Source: Bacteroides fluxus YIT 12057 (GTDB lineage Bacteria > Bacteroidota > Bacteroidia > Bacteroidales > Bacteroidaceae). From it: a stretch of DNA of 64,000 nt. The notes beneath the pieces were generated by a model, which had not been told where the DNA came from, made no database searches, and saw only the letters and a list, made by a program, of their open reading frames with translations. A program made the position numbers and the translations under genes. Shown piece by piece: positions 23,690 to 32,753 of the stretch (position 1 is the first letter of the stretch; each line of letters starts with the position of its first letter). The stretch is from assembly GCF_000195635.1 (NCBI RefSeq), contig NZ_GL882691.1, forward strand, positions 97,760-161,759. The letters run 5' to 3'.

Positions 23690-26521
23690 ATGCAAGAAGA
23701 AACAGAATATATCAATGTCTATGGTGCGCGCGTGCACAATCTGAAAAATATCGATGCGGAAATTCCCCGCAACAGTCTTACGGTCATTACCGGACTTAGC
23801 GGAAGCGGTAAGTCTTCTTTGGCATTCGATACGATTTTTGCTGAAGGCCAGCGGCGCTATATTGAAACATTTTCGGCATACGCCCGTAATTTCCTGGGCA
23901 ACTTGGAGCGTCCTGATGTCGATAAGATTACGGGATTGAGTCCGGTAATATCCATAGAACAGAAAACGACCAATAAAAATCCGCGTTCTACGGTGGGGAC
24001 AACCACGGAGGTGTACGACTACTTGCGTTTGTTATATGCCCGTGCCGGTGAGGCTTATTCCTATCTTTCAGGCGAAAAGATGGTGAAATACACCGAAGAA
24101 CAGATTTTGGATCTCATATTGAAGGATTATCAGGGAAAGCGTATTTATATCCTGGCTCCATTGGTACGCAGCCGTAAAGGTCATTATAAAGAGCTTTTTG
24201 AACAAGTCCGTAAAAAGGGATACCTCTATGTCCGTGTGGACGGTGATGTACGTGAAGCGTTGCCGGGCATGAAACTCGACCGTTATAAGAATCACGATGT
24301 GGAAGTGGTGATAGACAAACTGGTAGTGACCGATAAGGATGATGTGCGTTTGAAAAACAGTGTAGCCACGGCCATGAGACAGGGTGACGGGCTGTTGATG
24401 ATATTGGATGCGCAGACAGACAGTGTACGTCATTATAGCAAGCGGCTGATGTGTCCTGTTACGGGACTCTCTTATCGTGAACCGGCGCCTCATAATTTCT
24501 CCTTTAATTCTCCGCAGGGTGCGTGTCCCAAATGTAAAGGTCTGGGGATGGTCAATCAGATTGACATTGAAAAGGTGATTCCCGACCGTGACCTTTCCAT
24601 TGCCGAGGGAGCTGTCGTCCCGTTAGGAAAATACAAGAACAGTATGATATTCTGGCAAATAGCCGCTTTGCTGGAAAAATATGAAGCAACGTTAAAAACT
24701 CCCATAAAAGAGTTGCCGGATGATGCCATTGAGGAGATTCTCTATGGTTCTGACGAACGCATCAAGATTAAAAGTTCTTTGATCGGTACTTCTTCCGACT
24801 ACTTCGTCACGTTTGAGGGGGTGGTGAAATATATTCAGATGTTACAGGAGAAGGATGCTTCCGCTACTGCGCAAAAGTGGGCGGAGCAGTTTGCAAAGAC
24901 TGCCGTCTGCCCCGAATGCCACGGTGCCAAACTGAACAGGGAGGCTCTTTCGTTCCGCGTCCATGACAAGAACATTTATGAATTGGCTTCTATGGATATC
25001 AGCGAATTGTATGATTGGCTGGTAAATGTAGATCAGTATCTTTCCGGTAAGCAGGAGCAGATTGCTGCTGAAATCCTGAAGGAAATACGTACCCGTCTTA
25101 AGTTCTTGTTGGATGTGGGGTTGGATTACCTTTCATTGAACCGCAGTGCCGTCAGCCTTTCCGGTGGCGAGAGCCAGCGTATCCGTCTGGCTACACAAAT
25201 CGGGTCGCAATTGGTAAATGTGCTTTATATTCTGGATGAGCCGAGCATCGGTTTGCATCAGCGTGATAACCAGCGGCTCATCCATTCATTGAAAGAGTTG
25301 CGTGATATCGGTAACTCGGTCATTGTGGTGGAGCATGACAAGGATATGATGCTCGCCGCCGATTATGTCATAGACATGGGCCCCAAGGCCGGACGCCTGG
25401 GAGGAGAAGTCGTGTTTGCGGGTACTCCCCAGGAAATGCTCCGTACACACACGTTGACCTCCCGGTACCTTAATGGCGAACGGGCCATTGAAGTTCCCGC
25501 CAAGCGCCGCGAAGGCAATGGCCATAGCTTGTGGTTGCGTGGGGCGAAAGGCAATAATCTTAAGAATGTAGATGTGGAGTTTCCTTTAGGGAAACTGATT
25601 TGTGTGACAGGGGTCTCCGGTAGCGGCAAGTCCACTCTTATCAACGAAACATTGCAGCCTATACTATCGCAGAAGTTCTATCGCTCTTTGCAGGATCCGT
25701 TGGAGTATGACAGCATCGAAGGACTGGAATATATAGATAAGGTAGTGAATGTGGACCAGTCTCCTTTAGGCCGTACGCCACGTTCCAATCCGGCTACTTA
25801 TACGGGAGTGTTCTCTGATATCCGTAATTTGTTTGTCGGTCTGCCCGAAGCCAAAATACGCGGATATAAGCCGGGGCGTTTCTCATTTAATGTCAGTGGC
25901 GGACGTTGTGAAGCCTGTCAGGGGAATGGTTACAAGACCATTGAGATGAATTTTCTTCCCGATGTATATGTGCCTTGTGAGGTCTGTCACGGCAAACGTT
26001 ACAACCGGGAAACATTGGAAGTGCGCTTCAAGGGAAAATCCATTGCCGATGTACTGGATATGACCATCAACCGTGCGGTGGAATTCTTCGAGAATGTTCC
26101 TCAGATTCTGAATAAGATTAAGGTCATTCAGGAAGTCGGCCTGGGATATATTAAATTGGGACAATCTTCCACCACGCTTTCCGGCGGTGAAAGCCAGCGT
26201 GTGAAACTTGCCACGGAACTTTCCAAACGTGATACGGGGAAAACGCTCTATATACTTGATGAGCCCACCACAGGCCTGCATTTTGAAGATATCCGTGTGT
26301 TGATGAATGTGTTGAACAAACTGGTGGACAAGGGGAACACCGTTATTGTCATCGAACATAATCTTGATGTCATCAAGATGGCGGATTATATCATCGATAT
26401 GGGGCCTGAAGGAGGCAAGGGAGGGGGAGAGCTTCTTTCTTGCGGAACGCCCGAACAAGTTGCCAAGAGTAAAAAAGGTTATACGCCGAAATTCCTGCGT
26501 GAGGAATTGAATATAAAATAG
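23690..26521 (+). CDS. uvrA: Excinuclease ABC subunit A
   Basis: This is the damage-recognition ATPase of nucleotide excision repair, forming a dimer that loads UvrB. It has two ABC cassettes: Walker [15 protein letters not shown] (Lys 41) and a second [14 protein letters not shown] around residue 650. Signatures [14 protein letters not shown] and [15 protein letters not shown] are each followed by an ILDEP Walker B. Zinc-binding cysteines are seen in [22 protein letters not shown] and [11 protein letters not shown] with CEVCHGKRY. Full length, 943 aa. No sequence anomaly. It is followed after 5 bp by the YbaK-like gene. Confidence 0.97.
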   Translation: MQEETEYINVYGARVHNLKNIDAEIPRNSLTVITGLSGSGKSSLAFDTIFAEGQRRYIETFSAYARNFLGNLERPDVDKITGLSPVISIEQKTTNKNPRSTVGTTTEVYDYLRLLYARAGEAYSYLSGEKMVKYTEEQILDLILKDYQGKRIYILAPLVRSRKGHYKELFEQVRKKGYLYVRVDGDVREALPGMKLDRYKNHDVEVVIDKLVVTDKDDVRLKNSVATAMRQGDGLLMILDAQTDSVRHYSKRLMCPVTGLSYREPAPHNFSFNSPQGACPKCKGLGMVNQIDIEKVIPDRDLSIAEGAVVPLGKYKNSMIFWQIAALLEKYEATLKTPIKELPDDAIEEILYGSDERIKIKSSLIGTSSDYFVTFEGVVKYIQMLQEKDASATAQKWAEQFAKTAVCPECHGAKLNREALSFRVHDKNIYELASMDISELYDWLVNVDQYLSGKQEQIAAEILKEIRTRLKFLLDVGLDYLSLNRSAVSLSGGESQRIRLATQIGSQLVNVLYILDEPSIGLHQRDNQRLIHSLKELRDIGNSVIVVEHDKDMMLAADYVIDMGPKAGRLGGEVVFAGTPQEMLRTHTLTSRYLNGERAIEVPAKRREGNGHSLWLRGAKGNNLKNVDVEFPLGKLICVTGVSGSGKSTLINETLQPILSQKFYRSLQDPLEYDSIEGLEYIDKVVNVDQSPLGRTPRSNPATYTGVFSDIRNLFVGLPEAKIRGYKPGRFSFNVSGGRCEACQGNGYKTIEMNFLPDVYVPCEVCHGKRYNRETLEVRFKGKSIADVLDMTINRAVEFFENVPQILNKIKVIQEVGLGYIKLGQSSTTLSGGESQRVKLATELSKRDTGKTLYILDEPTTGLHFEDIRVLMNVLNKLVDKGNTVIVIEHNLDVIKMADYIIDMGPEGGKGGGELLSCGTPEQVAKSKKGYTPKFLREELNIK

Positions 26522-26526
26522 AACTG

Positions 26527-27000
26527 ATGAAAATCAATAAAACGAATGCAGCGAGGCTTTTGGATAAAGCTAAGATTGCCTATGAACTCATTCCTTATGA
26601 GTTTGATGAGAGTGATTTGAGTGCGGTACATGTAGCCGCCAGTTTGAATGAGGATATAAATTGTGTTTTCAAGACTTTGATACTTCACGGGGACAAAAAC
26701 GGATATTTTGTCTGTGTGATTCCCGGTGAGCATGAAGTGGATTTGAAGATGGCAGCCAAAGTGTCCGGAAATAAAAAATGTGACCTTATCCCTATGAAGG
26801 AACTGCTTCCTTTGACTGGATATATCCGGGGAGGCTGTTCTCCTGTCGGTATGAAAAAGCCTTTCCCTACGTATATTCATGAAACGTGCCTCCAATTCCC
26901 GTTTATTTATATCAGTGCGGGTCAACGCGGGCTCCAGCTTAAATTAGATCCAAAAGATCTGATAAAAGAGGTACGTGCGGAAGTTTGTGCGCTTTTTTAA
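26527..27000 (+). CDS. ybaK: Cys-tRNA(Pro)/Cys-tRNA(Cys) deacylase, YbaK/EbsC family
   Basis: A 157-aa member of the prolyl-tRNA editing superfamily. It hydrolyses mischarged aminoacyl-tRNAs, typically Cys-tRNA(Pro). Characteristic parts are DINCVFKTLIL with the conserved Lys (Lys 49), the VIPGEHEVDLKMAAK stretch, and the GYIRGGCSPVGMKK loop near residues 98-112. It is directly downstream of uvrA and probably read from the same transcript. Confidence 0.9.
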   Translation: MKINKTNAARLLDKAKIAYELIPYEFDESDLSAVHVAASLNEDINCVFKTLILHGDKNGYFVCVIPGEHEVDLKMAAKVSGNKKCDLIPMKELLPLTGYIRGGCSPVGMKKPFPTYIHETCLQFPFIYISAGQRGLQLKLDPKDLIKEVRAEVCALF

Positions 27001-27021
27001 AGGAATGTGCCTTGAAAAGTA

Positions 27022-27029
27022 TATATTTG
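27022..27029 (+). promoter_or_regulatory. Predicted -7 element for the peptide transporter
   Basis: TATATTTG followed by CA matches the Bacteroides -7 consensus, 52 bp before the transporter ATG. No convincing -33 box was seen. Confidence 0.5.
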
Positions 27030-27080
27030 CAAAAAATATAAAGAAATCAATCTAATTACTAATATCTAATATCAAAAATT

Positions 27081-28604
27081 ATGTTCGAAGGACAACCTAA
27101 GGGACTTTATGCCTTGGCGCTTGCCAATACAGGAGAGCGTTTTGGTTATTACACAATGTTGGCAGTGTTTGTGCTGTTTTTAAAAGCAAATTTCGGTTTG
27201 TCACCGACTGTAGCAGGAAATATCTATGGTGCATTTTTGGCTATGGTCTATTTCTTGCCATTTATCGGTGGTATTCTTGCCGATAAGTTTGGCTATGGCA
27301 AAATGGTGACTATCGGTATCGTCGCCATGTTTATGGGGTATGTATTGCTTGCTGTTCCGGCAGGCACAGGCACGATAGGCATGATTTGCATGGTAGGTGC
27401 CTTGCTGGTTATCAGTACCGGTACAGGACTTTTCAAGGGTAATTTGCAGGTGATGGTAGGTAATCTTTATGACTCCCCCGAATATGCCTCAAGGCGTGAC
27501 TCTGCTTTCAGTATCTTCTACATGGCTATCAATATCGGTGCTTTGTTTGCGCCGTCATGTGCAGTAGGCATTATGGACTATGCTCAAAAAAGCCTGGGAG
27601 TGAGTGTCAATGACTCTTATCATTTTGCTTTCGGTGTGGCATGTGTTTCGCTTATCGTTTCCATGATTATTTATTATTCTTTCCGCAGTACTTTTAAGCA
27701 CGTGGAAGGTGGTACAAAACAGGTTGCCGAGAACAAGGCATCGGTTGCGGAAGAACTTTCTCCTGCTGAGACCAAAGATCGTATCGTGGCTCTTTGTCTG
27801 GTATTTGCCGTGGTTATTTTCTTCTGGATGGCTTTCCATCAGAATGGTCTGACCCTTACTTTCTTTGCTGATGAATTTACAGCAAAAAGTTCTTCGGGTG
27901 TAGAGAGCATGATGTTTACCGTGTGGAATCTGGTGGCAGTTATCTTTATTGTATATGCTTTGTTTTCATTGTTCCAAAGCAAGAACGGACGCACGAAACT
28001 TATCTCGGGTCTGGTGATTCTGGCTGCTGTAGCTTTCTTGGTTTACAGATATACGATACTACCGGAATCTACCGCAGTAGATGCTCCCATCTTCCAGCAG
28101 TTCAATCCATTTTATGTAGTGGCTCTCACTCCTGTCTCTATGGGTATCTTCGGTTGGCTGGCTTCTAAAGGCAAGGAACCAAGTGCACCCCGTAAAATCG
28201 GGCTTGGCATGTTGGTAGCGGCTTGTGGTTACATTGTAATGATTGTAGCTTCTTTAGGATTGCTTTCTCCTAATGAACAGAAAGTAGCCCTTGAAGCCGG
28301 TACGGCCTCGTTTGTGTCACCTGATTGGTTGGTTTCCACTTATCTTGTCCTGACGTTTGGCGAACTTCTGCTTTCTCCTATGGGTATTTCTTTCGTATCG
28401 AAAGTAGCTCCTCCCAAGTATAAGGGTATGATGATGGGAGGATGGTTTGTGGCTACCGCCATTGGCAACTATCTCACATCTGTGGCTTCTGCTTTGTGGG
28501 GCGACCTGCCGCTTTACGTGGTATGGGGAGTATTGGTCGCTCTCTGTCTGTTATCCGCTCTCTTCATCTTCTCCGTGATGAAGCGTCTGGAAAAAGTGGC
28601 ATAA
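27081..28604 (+). CDS. Proton-dependent oligopeptide transporter (POT/PTR family)
   Basis: A 507-aa inner-membrane symporter for di- and tripeptides with about 12-14 transmembrane helices. The first helix holds NTGERFGYYTMLAVFVLFL, a variant of the POT ExxERFxYY proton/peptide motif. The loop after helix 2 is GGILADKFGYGKMVTIG, the classic POT signature, and FSIFYMAINIGALFAP follows. The C-terminal half has PKYKGMMMGGWFVATAIGNY. It has its own putative promoter and ends at a strong bidirectional terminator. Confidence 0.92.
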   Translation: MFEGQPKGLYALALANTGERFGYYTMLAVFVLFLKANFGLSPTVAGNIYGAFLAMVYFLPFIGGILADKFGYGKMVTIGIVAMFMGYVLLAVPAGTGTIGMICMVGALLVISTGTGLFKGNLQVMVGNLYDSPEYASRRDSAFSIFYMAINIGALFAPSCAVGIMDYAQKSLGVSVNDSYHFAFGVACVSLIVSMIIYYSFRSTFKHVEGGTKQVAENKASVAEELSPAETKDRIVALCLVFAVVIFFWMAFHQNGLTLTFFADEFTAKSSSGVESMMFTVWNLVAVIFIVYALFSLFQSKNGRTKLISGLVILAAVAFLVYRYTILPESTAVDAPIFQQFNPFYVVALTPVSMGIFGWLASKGKEPSAPRKIGLGMLVAACGYIVMIVASLGLLSPNEQKVALEAGTASFVSPDWLVSTYLVLTFGELLLSPMGISFVSKVAPPKYKGMMMGGWFVATAIGNYLTSVASALWGDLPLYVVWGVLVALCLLSALFIFSVMKRLEKVA

Positions 28605-28624
28605 GTCTTTAACTTGAAGAATAT

Positions 28625-28669
28625 AAAAAAATGAAAGCCGTGCAATTGAACGCACGGCTTTCATTTTTT
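28625..28669. terminator. Bidirectional intrinsic terminator
   Basis: The stem ATGAAAGCCGTGC / GCACGGCTTTCAT is a perfect 13-bp pair with an 8-base loop and is flanked by A-runs and T-runs, serving the transporter gene and the convergent GNAT gene. Confidence 0.92.
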
Positions 28670-28675
28670 CAGTGC

Positions 28676-29173
28676 TTATATTTCTATCCCCATTATATAA
28701 TCATTCATATAATATCCGTTTCCAATCGGGAAATCTCCTTCTCTCAACTTCTTCATCCCCATGTGTTCATAGAACTGTAATGCTTTGTTGTGTCGGTTCA
28801 CGTTTAGTTCCATCAGGCATGGGCCGGGATGTATCTCCTTGATATACTTGATTGCCTCCCGAAACAGGAAACTGCCGCAATGTGCCCCTTGATAGTAGGG
28901 GAGTACATAGATTTTTTGCAGATGGAATACATTTTCCTCTTGTGGTTGTACGGATACATATCCCGCAGCTTCACATTCTTCATAGGCAAGAAGGTAAACG
29001 TGTCCTTCTTCTTCCATTTGTTTGCGGATGTTGTCTAAAGAATACATCCATTCCATCATGTAGTCAATTTGTTCTGGAGCAAGAATATCCCGGTAAGTTA
29101 CAGGGAATATCTGTTGTGCCAGTTTTTGTATTAATCCGCAATCAGCGGTTGTTGCTTTTCTGATAGTAAACAT
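28676..29173 (-). CDS. GNAT-family N-acetyltransferase
   Basis: A 165-aa acetyl-CoA-dependent acetyltransferase. The start is placed at the ATG giving MFTIRKATTADC, the standard first GNAT strand; an upstream in-frame ATG (29203) would overlap the predicted promoter. Motif A is LQKIYVLPYYQGAHCGSFLF (a Q-x2-G-x-G/A variant), followed by CLMELNVNRHNKALQFYEHMG and the C-terminal MNDYIMGIEI. Substrate unknown; similar proteins acetylate small amines or ribosomal proteins. Confidence 0.88.
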   Translation of the reverse strand: MFTIRKATTADCGLIQKLAQQIFPVTYRDILAPEQIDYMMEWMYSLDNIRKQMEEEGHVYLLAYEECEAAGYVSVQPQEENVFHLQKIYVLPYYQGAHCGSFLFREAIKYIKEIHPGPCLMELNVNRHNKALQFYEHMGMKKLREGDFPIGNGYYMNDYIMGIEI

Positions 29174-29200
29174 ATCGGTTGTATTTATATATTGTTTGTA

Positions 29201-29264
29201 CAAAGTTAATATATTGTACTATTTCGCCAACGTATTGTGCTAAGAAATAATAGTGTGCATTTAA
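29201..29264. promoter_or_regulatory. Divergent promoter module B (GNAT gene / esterase)
   Basis: The minus-strand -7 box TAACTTTG (plus CAAAGTTA 29201-29208) with a TTGG-like -33 is embedded in a block nearly matching module A at 23513: shared CAAAGTTAA, TATTGT, GCCAACGTATTG, TAAGAAATAATA and TGTGCATTT. A plus-strand box TATTTTTG at 29298-29305 would serve the esterase gene at 29346. Confidence 0.65.
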
Positions 29265-29345
29265 GAAGAAAAACAAATCAGAGTTCGCTTTTTTTTGTAT
29301 TTTTGCGGCATATATTAAAATATAAGATAAATAAAGCCTTTGGTT

Positions 29346-30434
29346 ATGAAGAAACTTAAGAAACTGGCAGCCGCTATTGTGATATTGTCGCTTTCGCCTC
29401 TTTGTATGGCTCAACGGTGCAATCGCACTGCAAATCCTGTTGTCCTTACGGATGATGAAGTTCCTGTCTTTATTACAATCGGACAGTCGAATGCAGACGG
29501 TTCGGCTTTTGCCGATGCCGGGGAAGACCGTAGATTGAGTGCCTGGTATGATAATCCTGATTCCAATCCCGGATTGATGAAGATATGGTACCGTAGCTGT
29601 TATATTGTCAACCAGTCTGATGGTGCACGTTGGGTTTTCGATGGTACTACCGAGGATGTAGCTCCCGGATGGCTCAATCTGTATTATAAAAACGACAATC
29701 TGAATGGAAGGACCATGATGAACATGATTCACGGATACGGGACGTGGAGTGCCGGTGCGGCCGGCCGTCGGGGTATGGAAGGTGAGTTCGGCATGCATTT
29801 CCAGCAAGCTTTTCCCGGCAAGGAGCTTTACATTATTAAATTGGGATGTTCGGGATCTCAAATTGAAACTTGGGCATCTTCTTCCGACAGCCATAACTGG
29901 GATTATTTCTATGAGAACCTTTATAAGCCCGCCATCAACGATTTGCTGAGTAAGGGCAAGAAGCCTCGTCTGGCCGGTATTTGGTGGATGCAGGGAGAAG
30001 GCAACGGCGCAGATTCTAAAGAGCATTATCTGCCTTTGCTGAAAGCGCTTATCAATAAATGTCGTACCCGGCTTGGATTTCCGGATGCGCATATTTATAT
30101 TGGCCATATAGTAAAGCCGGGGGAGAGTTTGACTAACCCTGCGGCTTCAGTACAGTATGGGCAGGGAGTGCGTGACGCGCAAGATGCGGTCGTTAACCCG
30201 GAAGATGAAAATTTCATTCCGAATGTCTCTGTTATAGATGCCAAGGACAGTCCTTTTGACAAGGATAATCTGCATTGGGGGCACGTTGGTATCAATAAAA
30301 TAGGCAAAAAGATTGCGGCTGAAGTAATATCAGCCGGCAATCGTGGAGAATGGGCCGTTTTCTGCCTGTCAGCATTCAAAGGTTCTGCTGCGTGCCAACA
30401 TGCAGGCACCGATGACTCCGGCCTTGCTCTTTAG
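29346..30434 (+). CDS. SGNH/SASA-type carbohydrate O-acetylesterase (sialic-acid esterase-like)
   Basis: This 362-residue exported esterase probably removes O-acetyl groups from sialic acid or another sugar in the periplasm. The signal peptide ends at LCMAQ. The catalytic Ser is in ITIGQSNADG, the oxyanion Gly/Asn region in LGCSGSQIET and GIWWMQGEGNG, and the catalytic Asp-His pair in KDNLHWGHVG, all in SASA-domain order. The last 22 codons lie on top of the 3' end of the convergent ROK gene (30369-30434) and look unlike the family, so the native stop may have been lost. Neighbouring nan genes support the sialate link. Confidence 0.78.
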   Translation: MKKLKKLAAAIVILSLSPLCMAQRCNRTANPVVLTDDEVPVFITIGQSNADGSAFADAGEDRRLSAWYDNPDSNPGLMKIWYRSCYIVNQSDGARWVFDGTTEDVAPGWLNLYYKNDNLNGRTMMNMIHGYGTWSAGAAGRRGMEGEFGMHFQQAFPGKELYIIKLGCSGSQIETWASSSDSHNWDYFYENLYKPAINDLLSKGKKPRLAGIWWMQGEGNGADSKEHYLPLLKALINKCRTRLGFPDAHIYIGHIVKPGESLTNPAASVQYGQGVRDAQDAVVNPEDENFIPNVSVIDAKDSPFDKDNLHWGHVGINKIGKKIAAEVISAGNRGEWAVFCLSAFKGSAACQHAGTDDSGLAL

Positions 30435-31577
30435 TTTGGAGAGGGCAATGGTGGAGTCTTGACTTACTAGATTGAGCGAGTATTTGCGGACAGCACTCTT
30501 TATGGGTTGCAGTATGTAATCGCCCGTCTGTGAGATGGTTCCGCCAATAATGACCAATTCCGGGTTGAAGAGGTTTATCAGCCCGGCTATTTGCTTTCCT
30601 AATTTCTGGCCTATTTCCTCGATGATTTCAATGCACAGAAGATCTTCTTTATTGATGGCATCTATAATTTCATCCAATGTAAGAATATTTTCTGTGTCTT
30701 TGGCTCTATGCGAAAGTATAGACTCTTCTCCGTTGGCTATACGTTCCAGCAGGATGCGGTGCAATGCGGAACCTGACGCTTCTGTTTCCAGGCAACCTTT
30801 CTTTCCGCAATGGCACATTATTTCATTGTTGAATGCCGGCATGTGTCCCAGCTCGCCGGAAAAACCGGACTTTCCGGTATATATCTCGCTGTTGATGATG
30901 ATGCCTATACCCAGTCCCCAGCTCATGTTGACGAAAAGTATGTTTTTTTCTCCATGTATGTTTCCCTGCAGAAATTCTCCATAGGTCATGGCACGTGTGT
31001 CATTGTCAATGGTGACGGTACATCCTATCTTTTCGGCTATGACTTCGGCAAGGGGACGTTCTTCAAAGTTGAACCAACTGTGGCTGTAGCCCGATTCGGG
31101 GTTTACCCTTCCGGAGATGTTGATGTTTACGTTGAGTATCTTCTCTTTTTCGATATCGACTCTTTTAATGAATTTGGCTATCAGTTTACATAAATCATCC
31201 AGACCTGCAGGAGTGTTTCTGCAATGATAGGGGATATCCATTTTTAAGTCCACCATGTCTCCCTTGAAGTTCATCAGTCCTATATTGATGGCAAAACGTT
31301 TGATATCCACACCAATGAAATAGCCGGATTCGGCATCCAGCCCATACAGGCTGGGACGGCGTCCGCTGTTCGTGCCTTGTTTGCCGTATTCGTGGATATA
31401 TCCCTCTTCGCACATCTCATTGATGAACTTGGTAACGGTAGGAACGCTCAAGTCCAGTTCCTTGGATAAACTGGTAATGGTTGACGGTCCATTATATATA
31501 TAATAAGTAATAATCTTTTTTTTGACTAAAGCATTTTTGGTACCTATCTTTATTTCTTCTAGCAAATTTGGCTTCAT
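30369..31577 (-). CDS. ROK-family transcriptional regulator, candidate NanR
   Basis: A 402-aa repressor-type protein. Residues about 15-80 form a winged helix-turn-helix (ITYYIYNGPSTITSLSKELD, VPTVTKFINEM). From about 85 is a ROK sugar-kinase-like domain with FIGVDIKRF, TIDNDTRAMTYGEF, SWGLGIGIIIN and the zinc motif CHCGKKGCLE. It is divergent to the sialic-acid operon, with its own -7 box in the shared upstream region, the usual position for the regulator of nanLET in Bacteroides. The ligand is likely sialate or an amino-sugar intermediate (inference). It has no terminator of its own; it overlaps the convergent esterase gene by 66 bp. Confidence 0.85.
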   Translation of the reverse strand: MKPNLLEEIKIGTKNALVKKKIITYYIYNGPSTITSLSKELDLSVPTVTKFINEMCEEGYIHEYGKQGTNSGRRPSLYGLDAESGYFIGVDIKRFAINIGLMNFKGDMVDLKMDIPYHCRNTPAGLDDLCKLIAKFIKRVDIEKEKILNVNINISGRVNPESGYSHSWFNFEERPLAEVIAEKIGCTVTIDNDTRAMTYGEFLQGNIHGEKNILFVNMSWGLGIGIIINSEIYTGKSGFSGELGHMPAFNNEIMCHCGKKGCLETEASGSALHRILLERIANGEESILSHRAKDTENILTLDEIIDAINKEDLLCIEIIEEIGQKLGKQIAGLINLFNPELVIIGGTISQTGDYILQPIKSAVRKYSLNLVSQDSTIALSKLKSKAGVIGACMLARSRTFEC

Positions 31578-31613
31578 ATTGACTTAGATATATTATTAAC
31601 AACTAATTTGTTA

Positions 31614-31797
31614 CAAAAATAGGGAATGTCTTTGATAAACCCTTCTTTTGGCTTGTGAATTTATGTTATAGATGTGTTGATGCCACTTTTTTTACCCTTA
31701 TAGTACACTTCTTATATCTGAATCGTGTAAAATACAGACTTTGTTTATAAAATATTTTAGTAAATGTATCGTTTTTAATAAAAATGATTATCTTTGC
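31614..31797. promoter_or_regulatory. Divergent promoters: ROK regulator and nan operon
   Basis: The minus-strand -7 box TATTTTTG (plus CAAAAATA 31614-31621) lies 37 bp before the ROK ATG. The plus-strand -7 box TATCTTTG (31790-31797) followed by CA lies 33 bp before the nanL ATG. The AT-rich interval between is where a regulator operator would be expected; no clear palindrome was identified. Confidence 0.6.
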
Positions 31798-31830
31798 ATC
31801 AGAATATTAATCTTAAATAGAATATTGGAA

Positions 31831-32748
31831 ATGGAAAAGATTATTGGATTAATCAATGCACCTTTCACTCCGTTTTATGAAAATGGGGAAGTGAATTATG
31901 AGCCTATTGAAGCTTATGCTCAAATGTTGGTAAAAAATGGCCTGAAAGGCGTGTTTATCAATGGTTCTTCCGGTGAAGGCTATATGCTGACGGATGAGGA
32001 ACGTATGAAGTTGGCCGAACGTTGGGTGGAAGTGGCACCTGAAGGCTTTAAGGTGATTGTGCATGTAGGTAGCTGTTGCGTGAAGTCCAGTCGTAAACTT
32101 GCCGAACATGCACAGAAAATCGGTGCGTGGGGAATTGGCGCTATGGCACCTCCTTTCCCGAAAGTAGGTCGTGTGGAAGAGCTGGTAAAGTATTGTGAAG
32201 AGATAGCTTGCGGTGCTCCCGAACTTCCTTTCTATTATTATCATATCCCGGCATTCAACGGTGCTTTCCTGTCCATGGTGGCATTTTTGGAAGCGGTAGA
32301 TGGTCGTATTCCTAATTTTGCCGGAATTAAATACACTTTTGAGAGCATGTACGAATACAACCAATGCCGTTTGTATAAGAATGGCAAGTACGATATGCTG
32401 CACGGACAGGATGAAACCATTCTTCCTTGCCTTGCCATGGGTGGAGCACAAGGCGGTATCGGTGGCACTACCAACTATAATGGCGTAAATCTGGTAGGCA
32501 TCATTGATGCATGGAAAGCCGGTGACTTGGAAAAGGCGCGCGAATTGCAGAACTTTTCTCAGGAGGTGATTAATGTGATTTGCCATTTCCGCGGTAATAT
32601 TGTGGGAGGCAAGCGCATCATGAAACTGATAGGTTTGGATTTAGGTAAAAACCGCACCCCGTTCCAGAATATGACAGACGAGGAAGAGGTACGCATGAAA
32701 GCTGAACTGGAAGCTATTCATTTCTTTGAACGTTGCAATAAATTCTGA
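31831..32748 (+). CDS. nanL: N-acetylneuraminate lyase
   Basis: This cytoplasmic aldolase splits N-acetylneuraminate into ManNAc and pyruvate. It has the DapA/NAL TIM barrel with GSSGEGYML (residues 45-53), the catalytic Tyr in FYYYHIPAFNG (Tyr 137) and the Schiff-base Lys in FAGIKYTF (Lys 167). The start is set at MEKIIGLINAPFTPF; an upstream in-frame ATG at 31741 lies before the predicted promoter. 305 aa, normal length. First gene of a four-gene operon with gaps of only 5 to 20 bp. Confidence 0.94.
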   Translation: MEKIIGLINAPFTPFYENGEVNYEPIEAYAQMLVKNGLKGVFINGSSGEGYMLTDEERMKLAERWVEVAPEGFKVIVHVGSCCVKSSRKLAEHAQKIGAWGIGAMAPPFPKVGRVEELVKYCEEIACGAPELPFYYYHIPAFNGAFLSMVAFLEAVDGRIPNFAGIKYTFESMYEYNQCRLYKNGKYDMLHGQDETILPCLAMGGAQGGIGGTTNYNGVNLVGIIDAWKAGDLEKARELQNFSQEVINVICHFRGNIVGGKRIMKLIGLDLGKNRTPFQNMTDEEEVRMKAELEAIHFFERCNKF

Positions 32749-32753
32749 TAGTT

